Below, in pieces: positions 26,068 to 35,159 of a stretch of 64,000 bases of DNA. Position numbers and translations under genes: made by a program. Positions within the stretch are counted from its first letter, which is position 1. Each line of letters opens with the position of its first letter. The stretch comes from DATFMH01 sp035267045 (GTDB lineage Bacteria > Bacteroidota > Rhodothermia > Balneolales > DATFMH01). Location: NCBI GenBank assembly GCA_035267045.1, contig DATFMH010000220.1, positions 1 through 64,000 on the forward strand. The letters are read 5' to 3'. The notes under the pieces are model-generated. The model was not told the origin of the DNA. It was given only the letters and a program-made list of their open reading frames with translations, and did no database searches.

Positions 26068-27477
26068 TCAGTTCGATAAAGTACTATAATCCGAAGAATT
26101 CGTAAACACTTTATAATCCCAGGGTTTGAGGGTCATCCGCTGGTTGTTTGAAAATGTTGCTTTCTTACCGTTGAACAGGTCGTAATAAGTACCGGACAAC
26201 TCTTTTGATCGTAACGTAATATTTTGAGTATCACCAGACAAATTGGTTATCACAAACACTTTTTGCCCATCTTTATGTCGAACAAAAGAATATACATATT
26301 GAGGCTTAGAATTGGTTAGCGGGATCATTTTGCCTCCCTTATCACCACTTAACAAGGCTTTATTTGAATTTTTCAAGTGAATGAGACGTGAATAGAATTT
26401 TCGATAATGACCCTTATTATTATTCCAATTAATTGGATCTTTTTGAAAGAATTTCAGTCGTTTATGCATTCCAGCTTCCTGTCCGTCATAAACGAGCGGG
26501 ACCCCTTTAACAGTAAACGTAAGCACCGCAAATGCTTTCGCTCCTTTGCCCAATCGTTCGAATACCGTCCCATTCCAGGAATTTTCATCATGATTTGATG
26601 TGAATCGCATCCGGTAGGCATCAGAAGGGTAGGCAGCCTGTTCGTTATCTAATACGGAATCAATCGCTGTAGCTTTTTTCTTACCTTTGGCTATATCATT
26701 GAACAAATGGTATAAATTCCAGCTATACGTCATATCAAAGGCCTTATGCATTTTCGGTGATTCGGCTTCGGCTAACATAAAAACAGGTTTTACCTGATCT
26801 AATTGTTTACGTGCTTCAACCCAAAAGTCAATGGGTACCATACCGGCCACATCACATCTGAATCCGTCAATATTGGTAATCTGAACCCAATATTTCATGG
26901 CATTTATCATATAATGACGTAATCCGGTTTTCTTATAATTAAGCGCAATGACATCTGTCCAATCTTTAACGGGGGAGACAAAATTACCTTTTTTATCATG
27001 TTTGTACCACTCAGGATGTGTTTTAGTAAGCACATTATCCCAGGAAGTGTGATTAGCTACCCAATCGATGATAACATGCATCCCCATTTTATGGATAGAT
27101 GCAACAAGGTGCTTAAAATCAGATAACGTGCCGTAATTGGGATTCACTTTTAAATAATTTTGAACCGAATAATAACTACCTAATGGTTCCTTCCGGTTTT
27201 TCTTGCCAATAGGATTGATAGGCATCAGCCAGATAATCCCCACACCCATATCTTTTAATTGTTTTAAACGGGGCTCAATGGCTTTAAAGGTACCTGCTTT
27301 TGTAAACTGACGGATATTTAATTCATATACCGTTTGATTTCTTGACCAGGCGGGATGAGTTATCTCATTCTTTGATACGGCCTGCTTGTAATCTTTGTTT
27401 GTAACCGGGGAGGTAAAACCGGTTACCCAAATAGCTAATGAAAGAAGTACGATTGACTGTTTTACGTGTAGTTTCAT
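26068..27477 (-). CDS. Secreted alpha-amylase (GH13)
   Basis: From the ATG at 27477 the 469-residue product has a signal-like N-terminus (VKQSIVLLSLAIWVTGF). GH13 regions are clear: HVIIDWVANHT, GFRCDVAGM (nucleophile Asp), FMLAEAESP (acid/base Glu) and FTSNHDENSW (third Asp). A short beta-sandwich C-terminal domain ends the protein. It should cleave starch or maltodextrin in the periplasm or outside. A TTG at 27495 would add six residues; the ATG has an AGAAG upstream and gives a better signal peptide. It precedes the aldo/keto reductase. Confidence 0.9.
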   Translation of the reverse strand: MKLHVKQSIVLLSLAIWVTGFTSPVTNKDYKQAVSKNEITHPAWSRNQTVYELNIRQFTKAGTFKAIEPRLKQLKDMGVGIIWLMPINPIGKKNRKEPLGSYYSVQNYLKVNPNYGTLSDFKHLVASIHKMGMHVIIDWVANHTSWDNVLTKTHPEWYKHDKKGNFVSPVKDWTDVIALNYKKTGLRHYMINAMKYWVQITNIDGFRCDVAGMVPIDFWVEARKQLDQVKPVFMLAEAESPKMHKAFDMTYSWNLYHLFNDIAKGKKKATAIDSVLDNEQAAYPSDAYRMRFTSNHDENSWNGTVFERLGKGAKAFAVLTFTVKGVPLVYDGQEAGMHKRLKFFQKDPINWNNNKGHYRKFYSRLIHLKNSNKALLSGDKGGKMIPLTNSKPQYVYSFVRHKDGQKVFVITNLSGDTQNITLRSKELSGTYYDLFNGKKATFSNNQRMTLKPWDYKVFTNSSDYSTLSN

Positions 27478-27879
27478 AATATGACACTTCTGCAAAAATT
27501 AATTGGAATACAAAAAGATAGGGTAAAATAATTTATTTCAGAAGCACCTTTTAAGATGAACATGGATAGGATATAGATATAACTGATAAAAATATAGTTA
27601 ATAAAAATTCTGTATAGTAAAATTAATTTTAATTCGTTATTTAGATTGAGTAAAAATAATGTTATTTTCCAAATGGTTAAAAGTGTATAAGAACATATTT
27701 AATTCTTATATTTGTTGCTTAAGGAGAAAGGCATTTAATGTGAGAATCAATATAAAGGAGAAACCGTCAAATATCTAACAAATAATACGTTGAACGGTTA
27801 TCTGATGCGAAATGTTAATGCATTGTCGTGCACCAAAATTAGCATAAACGAATAAAGAAGTTAGGGTACATAAAATACC
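27478..27879. other. Divergent promoter region between amylase and suf operon
   Basis: About 400 bp, AT-rich and without a gene. A TAnnTTTG-like box at 27707 could serve sufB. I see no clear Rrf2/IscR-type palindrome. The sufB ATG has no evident Shine-Dalgarno sequence. Confidence 0.55.
27707..27714 (+). promoter_or_regulatory. Possible -7 box (TATATTTG) upstream of sufB
   Basis: TATATTTG fits TAnnTTTG exactly. It lies 165 bp before the sufB start, giving a long leader if used. No exact TTG at -33 spacing is seen, so this is tentative. Confidence 0.33.
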
Positions 27880-29325
27880 ATGAGCGATACTCAAACAATT
27901 GATAAAGTTGTAAAACAACCGTACAAATATGGGTTTGTAACTGATATTGAATACGATGAATTTCCCAAAGGATTGAATGAAGACATAATCCGGGCTATTT
28001 CAGAAATAAAAAATGAGCCGGAATTTATGCTTAATTTTCGTCTTAAGGCATTTCGTCAGTGGGAAAAGATGAAAGAACCTCATCATTGGGCTAAACTTTC
28101 GTATCCCCCAATCGATTACCAGGACATCATTTATTTTTCACGTCCAAAGACACAACCCAAGAAGGATAGTTTGGATGAAGTAGATCCCAAACTGTTGGAA
28201 ACGTATGAAAAATTGGGTATTCCGCTCAGTGAACAAAAGATGTTATCGGGTGTAGCGGTTGATGCTGTTTTTGATAGTGTTTCCATAGCTACAACTTTCA
28301 AAGAGAAACTGGCTGATGCCGGAGTCATCTTCTGTTCCATTTCAGAAGCTATTCAGAAGCACCCGGAGTTGGTTGAGAAATATCTGGGTATGGCTGTACC
28401 TTATAACGATAATTTTTTCGCATCGCTTAATTCGGCAGTCTTTTCCGACGGGTCGTTCTGTTATGTACCGAAGGACACAATCAGTCCGATGGAATTATCC
28501 ACTTATTTCAGGATAAATAATCAAAATTCGGGTCAATTTGAACGTACTCTAATAATTGCTGAAGAAAACAGCTATGTAAGCTATCTGGAAGGGTGTACGG
28601 CTCCTCAATTTGATAATAATCAGTTACACGCCGCCGTCGTTGAATTGATTACTATGGATAATGCAGAAATTAAGTATTCCACGGTTCAAAACTGGTATTC
28701 CGGGGATGAACAGGGAAAAGGCGGAGTATATAATTTTGTGACCAAACGCGGTCTGGCAAAAGGTAACAATTCAAAGATTTCCTGGACTCAGGTTGAAACA
28801 GGATCCGCTATCACATGGAAATATCCAAGTGTGATTTTAAAAGGTGATAATTCAACCGGTGAATTTTATTCGGTAGCTCTGACTAATAATAAGCAACAGG
28901 CTGATACGGGTACAAAAATGCTACATTTGGGCAAAAATACCAGAAGTACCATAATCTCTAAAGGTATATCAGCCGGTGAGTCAAACAATAGCTATCGCGG
29001 ATTGGTAAGAATTGGTCCGAAAGCCAATAATGCAAGAAACTATTCGCAATGTGATTCAATGTTAATAGGCGATCGATGCGGCGCTCATACTTTCCCATAT
29101 ATCGAATCCAAAAATAATACAGCGCAAGTTGAACACGAGGCAACCACATCACGCGTTGGTGAAGACCAGATATTTTATTTGCAACAAAGAGGTCTGAGTG
29201 AGGAGGATGCCGTTTCCATGATTATCAATGGATTCTGTAAGGAGGTATTTAAAGAACTTCCAATGGAGTTTGCGGTTGAGGCTGTTAAGTTATTGGGTCT
29301 AAAGCTAGAAGGAAGTGTTGGATAA
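27880..29325 (+). CDS. sufB: Fe-S cluster assembly protein SufB
   Basis: The 481-residue protein is a full-length SufB scaffold subunit, recognisable by the start KQPYKYGFVTDIEYDEFPKG, SWTQVETGSAITWKYPS, and the C-terminal EHEATTSRVGEDQIFYLQQR. SufB, with SufC and SufD, builds Fe-S clusters using sulfur from SufS. It is the first gene of a plus-strand run sufB-C-D-S; the gap to sufC is 43 bp. Confidence 0.98.
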   Translation: MSDTQTIDKVVKQPYKYGFVTDIEYDEFPKGLNEDIIRAISEIKNEPEFMLNFRLKAFRQWEKMKEPHHWAKLSYPPIDYQDIIYFSRPKTQPKKDSLDEVDPKLLETYEKLGIPLSEQKMLSGVAVDAVFDSVSIATTFKEKLADAGVIFCSISEAIQKHPELVEKYLGMAVPYNDNFFASLNSAVFSDGSFCYVPKDTISPMELSTYFRINNQNSGQFERTLIIAEENSYVSYLEGCTAPQFDNNQLHAAVVELITMDNAEIKYSTVQNWYSGDEQGKGGVYNFVTKRGLAKGNNSKISWTQVETGSAITWKYPSVILKGDNSTGEFYSVALTNNKQQADTGTKMLHLGKNTRSTIISKGISAGESNNSYRGLVRIGPKANNARNYSQCDSMLIGDRCGAHTFPYIESKNNTAQVEHEATTSRVGEDQIFYLQQRGLSEEDAVSMIINGFCKEVFKELPMEFAVEAVKLLGLKLEGSVG

Positions 29326-29368
29326 TAATATTTATAATAGTAATTAGTAACGATAAATTAATAGAGAA

Positions 29369-30136
29369 GTGTTAGAAATTAAAAATCTGCATGCCAATGT
29401 AGAAGGCACAGAAATTCTTAAAGGAATAAATTTAACAGTCAATGCGGGTGAGATCCATGCCATCATGGGTCCAAATGGTAGTGGAAAGAGTACCCTGGCT
29501 AAAGTTATTGCCGGTCACCCTGCTTATGAAGTAACGGAAGGTGAAGTCCTGTTTGAAGGACAAAATATACTTGAACTGGATCCGGAAGAACGCGCACGTT
29601 TGGGTTTGTTTCTGGCTTTTCAATACCCCGTGGAAGTACCGGGTGTATCAAATTCAACATTTCTGAGACAGGCTTACAATACTATCCAGGAAGCCCAGGG
29701 CAAAGAGGACCTCGATCCGTTAGAGTTCGATGACTATGTACATGAAAAATTAAAACTGGTGGATATGGATCCCGAATTACTGAAAAGAAGTGTTAATGCA
29801 GGGTTCTCCGGTGGTGAAAAAAAGCGAAATGAAATTCTCCAAATGGCTGTTTTAAATCCTAAAATGTCGATTCTGGATGAAACGGATTCAGGCCTGGATA
29901 TTGACGCTTTACGGGAAGTAGCCAATGGTATCAATAAAATAGCCGATGAAAATAAAGGAGTTATTGTCGTAACTCATTACCAACGTTTGTTAAATTACAT
30001 CATACCTGATTTTGTACATGTTATGGTAAAAGGACGAATTCTGAAATCCGGTGATAAAGAACTGGCATTAGAACTGGAAGAACGGGGTTACGACTGGATC
30101 GATGAAGAATTACAGGTAAACGGAGAAGCCAAGTAA
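29369..30136 (+). CDS. sufC: Fe-S cluster assembly ATPase SufC
   Basis: The 255-residue ABC-type ATPase has Walker A GPNGSGKSTL, the signature SGGEKKRNEIL and Walker B MSILDETDSGLD, which is the SufC hallmark. It binds SufB and SufD and powers cluster assembly in the cytosol. The start is GTG at 29369. Its stop overlaps the sufD ATG by one base (TAATG), consistent with translational coupling. Confidence 0.98.
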   Translation: MLEIKNLHANVEGTEILKGINLTVNAGEIHAIMGPNGSGKSTLAKVIAGHPAYEVTEGEVLFEGQNILELDPEERARLGLFLAFQYPVEVPGVSNSTFLRQAYNTIQEAQGKEDLDPLEFDDYVHEKLKLVDMDPELLKRSVNAGFSGGEKKRNEILQMAVLNPKMSILDETDSGLDIDALREVANGINKIADENKGVIVVTHYQRLLNYIIPDFVHVMVKGRILKSGDKELALELEERGYDWIDEELQVNGEAK

Positions 30137-31479
30137 TGAATACAGTGGTAGATCAAAAAGAGAAAACTTTTATTACAGATTTACTGGAGTTACGGGAAAA
30201 ACAGACTCCGGTATCCGGTTTCTTACATGATTTCCGGGTAAATGCTGCAAAAAAGCTCCGCGAGATACCTTTACCGACAACCCGTGACGAAGAGTGGAAA
30301 TATACCAATTTACGATCTTTGTACAGGGAATCTTTTGACCCGTTTTTTAATATCGATGATGAAGCTGATACTGAAAAACTCAAAAAATGGTTATTACCGG
30401 AAGCTTCAGAGTCTCTTATTGTGTTTGTAAACGGAACGTATAATGAAGGGCTTTCATCGGTACATGAACTGCCCGAAAATGTAATATTGAGTTCTATCGA
30501 AAGTGCGGCAAACGATTATCCTGAAGTCATTGAAAAAGAATTAGGCAAGCATATTTCCCTGGAAGATGATCCGTTTATTCCTTTGAATAACACTTTCTGG
30601 GAAAATGGCATATTCTTACATGTTCCCAAGGATACCAAAATAGATAAACCCATACATTTTTTATTCCTGTCAACTGAAAATGCGGATCATTATTTATCGG
30701 TTCCCCGGGTACTTATTGTAGCCGAACCTTTCAGCAAATTTACCGTACTGGAAGACTATCTGGGCCTCGGACAAAATGTATACTTAAATTGTCCGGTTAC
30801 GGAAGTGAATTTAAAAGAAGGGTCGAAGATGTTGCACATCAGGACTCAGCGAGAAAGCCGGCAGGCTTATCATATCAGTCGCGTTGGAACTACTCTGGAA
30901 AAAACCAGTAACTATGAATCATATTCCATACAACTCGGTTCTAAGATATCCAGAAATGATGTCTGGGCCTCATTAAATGGCGAACAAATTGATTGTACAC
31001 TGGATGGATTAGTACTTATTAACGGTAAACAGCATTCCGATACCCATACGATGATGGACCATCAAATGCCGTATTGTACCAGCCATCAATTACATAAATG
31101 TATAATCGATGAAGATGCTCATTCTGTTTTTAACGGAAAGATCTATGTTCGCAAAGGAGCTCAAAAAACTGATTCATTCCAGGAAAACCGGAACTTATTA
31201 CTCTCGGATAATGGCACTGTAGATACGAAGCCGCAATTGGAGATATATGCGGACGATGTAAAATGCAGCCACGGTGCTACCGTGGGTCAATTTGAGGATG
31301 ATGAGGTTTTTTATTTAAAAAGCCGGGGACTGGATGATGATAAAACTAAGGAGTTATTGAGTTATGGTTTTGCTTTACAAATAATCGAACAAATTCCTGT
31401 CGAATCACTTCGTAAACAATTAAGTGAGGCAGTCGCCAGATTTACTAAAAGTGGTGAAGAAGTAACGGATATGGCATGA
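30136..31479 (+). CDS. sufD: Fe-S cluster assembly protein SufD
   Basis: The 447-residue protein shares the SufB/D beta-helix core (SKISRNDVWASLNGEQIDC, KCSHGATVGQFEDDEVFYL) and has an N-terminal helical domain with TTRDEEWKYTNL. SufD forms a heterodimer with SufB and supports iron entry. It overlaps sufC by one base and the sufS start by four (ATGA). Confidence 0.97.
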   Translation: MNTVVDQKEKTFITDLLELREKQTPVSGFLHDFRVNAAKKLREIPLPTTRDEEWKYTNLRSLYRESFDPFFNIDDEADTEKLKKWLLPEASESLIVFVNGTYNEGLSSVHELPENVILSSIESAANDYPEVIEKELGKHISLEDDPFIPLNNTFWENGIFLHVPKDTKIDKPIHFLFLSTENADHYLSVPRVLIVAEPFSKFTVLEDYLGLGQNVYLNCPVTEVNLKEGSKMLHIRTQRESRQAYHISRVGTTLEKTSNYESYSIQLGSKISRNDVWASLNGEQIDCTLDGLVLINGKQHSDTHTMMDHQMPYCTSHQLHKCIIDEDAHSVFNGKIYVRKGAQKTDSFQENRNLLLSDNGTVDTKPQLEIYADDVKCSHGATVGQFEDDEVFYLKSRGLDDDKTKELLSYGFALQIIEQIPVESLRKQLSEAVARFTKSGEEVTDMA

Positions 31480-32738
31480 GTACTACAACAAAAATAAAGG
31501 GAAATAATGCCTTGTTAAAAGATTGGAATGTGGAATCAATACGAAAGGATTTCCCAATCTTGACACGTCAGGTATATGACAAACCGCTTGTATACCTTGA
31601 TAACGCGGCTTCGAGTCAAATGCCGCAAACCGTTATTGACCGGCTTGTAGCTTATCACAGCCATGAACACGCTAATGTCCACCGTGGCATACATTATCTT
31701 AGCCAGAAGGCGACAACTGCGTTTGAGGAAGCACGAATTAAAGTACAGAATTTTATCGGTGCCGATGATTCATCTGAAATAATCTGGACAGGCGGAACAA
31801 CCGATGCCATTAATCTCGTAGCCCAGACCTATGGAAAAACCTTTATGAAGGAGGGAGACGAGATCATTATTTCGGAAATGGAGCATCATGCCAATATTGT
31901 TTCATGGCAAATTTTATGTGAACAGAACGGTGCCCGTTTAAAAGTTATACCTATTGATGATAATGGTGATTTGATTCTGGAAGAATATGAAAATCTCCTG
32001 AATGATCGAACCAGGATGGTAGCCATAACTCATATATCCAATGTTCTTGGCACGATAAATCCGGTGAAGGAAGTCATTTCAATGGCTCATGAAAGAGATA
32101 TACCTGTATTATTGGATGGTGCGCAAGGTGCACCTCATATTCCTGTAAATGTGAAAGAACTGGATTGTGATTTTTATGCATTTTCAGGACATAAGATGCA
32201 AGGTCCGACCGGTATTGGTGTTTTATATGGTAAACGCAAATGGTTAGAAAAAATGCCTCCATATCGTGGTGGTGGCGAAATGATAGATAAAGTGACTTTT
32301 GAGAAAACCACTTATAATGATCTGCCGTTTAAATTCGAGGCGGGAACCCCATCAATAGCTGCTTCCATAGCATTAGGTTCCGCCATCGACTATCTTGAGA
32401 ATATCGGTATGGACCGTATTGAAGCTTATGAAACGCAGCTTTTAGAATATGCTACAGAAGTTTTACAGCATATAGACGGAGTGAAGATCATAGGAACAGC
32501 AAACAGGAAATCATCTATTATATCATTTATGATTGATGATATTCATCCTCATGATGTCGGTACTTTACTGGACAGGCAGGGTATAGCCATCAGAACCGGA
32601 CATCATTGCGCACAACCGCTAATGACACGTTTTAATATTCCGGCCACTTCACGGGCTTCATTTGCATTATTTAATACCGATAAAGAGATAGATAAACTGG
32701 CCGAAGGAATTAAAAAAGTTCAGCAAATTTTTGCTTAA
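31476..32738 (+). CDS. sufS: Cysteine desulfurase SufS
   Basis: The 420-residue PLP enzyme belongs to the group II desulfurases. PLP-binding Lys240 lies in SGHKMQGPTG, and the persulfide-forming Cys378 is in RTGHHCAQPL. It removes sulfur from cysteine for the SufBCD scaffold. The start overlaps the sufD stop in ATGA. No sufE or sufU, the usual sulfur acceptor, follows directly; the next gene is a Nfu-type protein. Confidence 0.97.
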   Translation: MSTTTKIKGNNALLKDWNVESIRKDFPILTRQVYDKPLVYLDNAASSQMPQTVIDRLVAYHSHEHANVHRGIHYLSQKATTAFEEARIKVQNFIGADDSSEIIWTGGTTDAINLVAQTYGKTFMKEGDEIIISEMEHHANIVSWQILCEQNGARLKVIPIDDNGDLILEEYENLLNDRTRMVAITHISNVLGTINPVKEVISMAHERDIPVLLDGAQGAPHIPVNVKELDCDFYAFSGHKMQGPTGIGVLYGKRKWLEKMPPYRGGGEMIDKVTFEKTTYNDLPFKFEAGTPSIAASIALGSAIDYLENIGMDRIEAYETQLLEYATEVLQHIDGVKIIGTANRKSSIISFMIDDIHPHDVGTLLDRQGIAIRTGHHCAQPLMTRFNIPATSRASFALFNTDKEIDKLAEGIKKVQQIFA

Positions 32739-32848
32739 TTAATCATAAGTAAGTTTTTAGAATTGGTTTACTGAAGTTAATTTTATAATACATTATTTTT
32801 AAAAACGTTATTAAAACGAAAGAAATTTAAAATAAAAAGGATCGAGTC

Positions 32849-33400
32849 ATGCCAAAAATTGCAGAAATTGAACGAACGCCGAATCCTGATGCTATGCGTT
32901 TTGTTCTAAAAGAACCCATTAGTCAAGGCATAACACGTTCATATGATACTCCAGAAGAAGTAAATAATGATGCTTTTGCACGGGATTTATTCTCAATTCC
33001 TCATGTTATATCCGTTTATTATGTAGATAAATATGTGACAGTTACACAAGATGGTGATGCCGACTGGTCTGAATTATTACGACAACTCGCACCACCAATA
33101 AGGGAAGCTGAAGCTATAGAAAATATAGAGGAAGATGAGGAAGTACATGCAACCAAAGAGGTTCAGGATTCTGATGATCCTCGGATGCAATTGATCAATC
33201 AGATGCTGGATGAGCAGGTTCGCCCATATTTACTTGCTGATGGCGGTGGACTACGTATTCTCGGTTTAGAAGGTAATACACTGAGAGTACATTATCAGGG
33301 TGCATGTGGTACCTGCCCAACGGCAACAACAGGAACTCTGTTTGCTATCGAAAGTATGGTTAAACGCATAGATCCTGAAATCAGAGTCGAAAATATATAG
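32849..33400 (+). CDS. Nfu-type Fe-S scaffold/carrier (NifU C-terminal domain)
   Basis: The 183-residue protein has an N-terminal Nfu_N domain (IERTPNPDAMRFVLKEPIS, residues about 7-25) and a C-terminal NifU-like domain whose CGTCP motif (Cys153 and Cys156) holds a bridging Fe4S4 cluster. An acidic linker (EAIENIEEDEEV) separates the two. It probably receives clusters from SufBCD and passes them to target apoproteins. A clear AAAGG box precedes the ATG. It lies 110 bp after sufS. Confidence 0.94.
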   Translation: MPKIAEIERTPNPDAMRFVLKEPISQGITRSYDTPEEVNNDAFARDLFSIPHVISVYYVDKYVTVTQDGDADWSELLRQLAPPIREAEAIENIEEDEEVHATKEVQDSDDPRMQLINQMLDEQVRPYLLADGGGLRILGLEGNTLRVHYQGACGTCPTATTGTLFAIESMVKRIDPEIRVENI

Positions 33401-33459
33401 GCAGTTATTCTTTATCAGAAAGATTAACTTTGAATCAAACACATTAAACAAAACAGAAT

Positions 33460-33798
33460 ATGTCGATTAATGTAAGCGAAAAAGCAGCTAAAAGAATTGC
33501 TGAAATACGATCTGAGCAGAAACTGGACAATGATGTACCACTAAGAATTGGTGTAGTTGGTGGCGGTTGTTCGGGATTGACATATAAACTCGATTTCGAT
33601 AATGATGAATCGAATCGTGATGAAAAAGATCAAATTTTTGAAAATAAAGGAATAAAAATAATTGTGGATATGAGGAGTTTCCTCTATCTGGCGGGTACAG
33701 AACTCGATTACACCGATGGGCTGAATGGACAAGGTTTCCATTTTAATAATCCCAATGCCACCCGCACTTGTTCCTGTGGTGAATCATTCGCAGTTTAA
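33460..33798 (+). CDS. A-type Fe-S carrier (HesB/IscA/SufA family)
   Basis: The 112-residue protein has the three conserved cysteines of the family: Cys37 in GGGCSGLTY, and Cys104 and Cys106 in RTCSCGESF. A-type carriers deliver Fe2S2 or Fe4S4 clusters. It lies 59 bp after the Nfu gene and 12 bp before the DUF2480 gene. SufA and ErpA cannot be told apart here. Confidence 0.96.
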   Translation: MSINVSEKAAKRIAEIRSEQKLDNDVPLRIGVVGGGCSGLTYKLDFDNDESNRDEKDQIFENKGIKIIVDMRSFLYLAGTELDYTDGLNGQGFHFNNPNATRTCSCGESFAV

Positions 33799-33810
33799 AA
33801 AATTAGTTTT

Positions 33811-34323
33811 ATGCAAGAAGGACCTATCGTAAATAAAGTCGCTAAATCCGGACTTATAACTATCGATCTTCAGGAGTATTATGATGATACTCCTATTGAA
33901 ACATTTGATCTTAAGGATCACCTGTATCAAGGACTCATCATTCGTGAAAAAGATTTTCGTAAAGCGCTGGATCAACACGATTGGACCCGGTACGCCGGTA
34001 CCTATGTTGCCGTTCATTGTTCTTCTGATGCCATTATAGCATCCTGGGCTTATATGCTTGTAACAACTTATGCACAAGTTTATGCCAGAGAAGTATTTTT
34101 CGGCAACAGGGATGATGTCAGATTTGAATTATATCGGCGAAAACTAGAAAATATTGACTGGTCACAATATGAGGGCAGCCGTATAATTTTAAAAGGATGC
34201 AGCGATAAACCGGTTCCACCCAGTGTCTATTTATTGGCTACAAAGAAATTGTTACCATATGCCGAGCGTGTCATGTATGGTGAGGCTTGCTCTTTCGTAC
34301 CGGTGTATCGTGAAGGAAAATAA
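33811..34323 (+). CDS. DUF2480 family protein
   Basis: The 170-residue protein matches the DUF2480 pattern as I remember it from Bacteroidota: IVNKVAKSGLITIDLQEYY, LYQGLIIREKDFR, DWTRYAGTYVAVHCSSDAI, and a C-terminal ILKGCSDKPVPPSVYLLAT. It contains conserved Cys residues in HCSSDAI, KGCSDK and GEACSF that could bind a metal or cluster. Function is unknown. It lies 12 bp after the A-type carrier at the end of the suf set, which suggests a link to Fe-S metabolism. Confidence 0.9.
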   Translation: MQEGPIVNKVAKSGLITIDLQEYYDDTPIETFDLKDHLYQGLIIREKDFRKALDQHDWTRYAGTYVAVHCSSDAIIASWAYMLVTTYAQVYAREVFFGNRDDVRFELYRRKLENIDWSQYEGSRIILKGCSDKPVPPSVYLLATKKLLPYAERVMYGEACSFVPVYREGK

Positions 34324-34351
34324 AATAACTAATTAAACACATCTCATATCA

Positions 34352-35095
34352 TTGGATAATTCACATGTATATGCTCTTGTAACCGGGGCATCGAGGGGTA
34401 TTGGCAAAAGTATAACAGAAAAATTATTAGAAAGCGGTGCAAGGGTTGCAGGTACAGCTTTTTCATCTGATTTTGATAAGAAGTTCGTCGATAATCATCG
34501 TTTTACTGGCATCCATGTAGATTTGGCAAACAGATCAGAACTTGATGAAAAGTTAAAACCCATATTCAATGAGGACGTAAGTCCCAATGTGGTCATTAAC
34601 AATGCGGGCATATCTGAAGATGTCAATTTCAGCGATTCCGACAAGGTATGGGAAGATAATTGGATTCGAACCATGATGATCAATCTCACAGCACCGTCCC
34701 TGATCTCCAAATGGGCTATCAACCGGTGGTCAAAGGAGCAAAATGGGATATTGATCAATGTTGCATCAAGGGCAGCTTATCGTGGGGATACTGAACAATT
34801 TGCATCTTACGCAGCTTCTAAGGGTGGTATGGTAGCTTTCACTAAAACCATAGCCCGCGCATTTGGCAAAGATGGTATTGTCGCTTATTCAATTGCACCG
34901 GGATTTATTAAAACCGATATGGCTGAAGAATTGATCCCTGTCTATGGTAAAGAATATTTGATGAAAGATGTGGTATTATCGGAAATAACACCACCGGAAG
35001 AAGTAGGAGAACTCGTTAATTGGCTGGCGTCAGGAAAAGTAAAACATTTGACAGGATCCACGTTCCATATTAATGGCGGATCTTATATGATATAA
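34352..35095 (+). CDS. Short-chain dehydrogenase/reductase (FabG-like)
   Basis: The 247-residue protein has the NAD(P) motif TGASRGIGKS near the start, NNAG, a catalytic Ser region in INVASRAA, and YAASKGG with the active-site Tyr and Lys. The C-terminal LTGSTFHINGGSYM is typical of classical SDRs. It could be a 3-oxoacyl-ACP reductase or a general alcohol dehydrogenase. The start seems to be TTG at 34352. It follows the DUF2480 gene by 28 bp. Confidence 0.9.
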   Translation: MDNSHVYALVTGASRGIGKSITEKLLESGARVAGTAFSSDFDKKFVDNHRFTGIHVDLANRSELDEKLKPIFNEDVSPNVVINNAGISEDVNFSDSDKVWEDNWIRTMMINLTAPSLISKWAINRWSKEQNGILINVASRAAYRGDTEQFASYAASKGGMVAFTKTIARAFGKDGIVAYSIAPGFIKTDMAEELIPVYGKEYLMKDVVLSEITPPEEVGELVNWLASGKVKHLTGSTFHINGGSYMI

Positions 35096-35159
35096 GTATT
35101 AAATGTTACCAACCCGGATATGGTGGATATAAATGAACCGAACTGTTATAATGTAATCG

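Noticed and set aside
27478..27879. Rrf2/IscR-type operator before sufB
   Set aside because: No clear palindrome of suitable spacing was seen.
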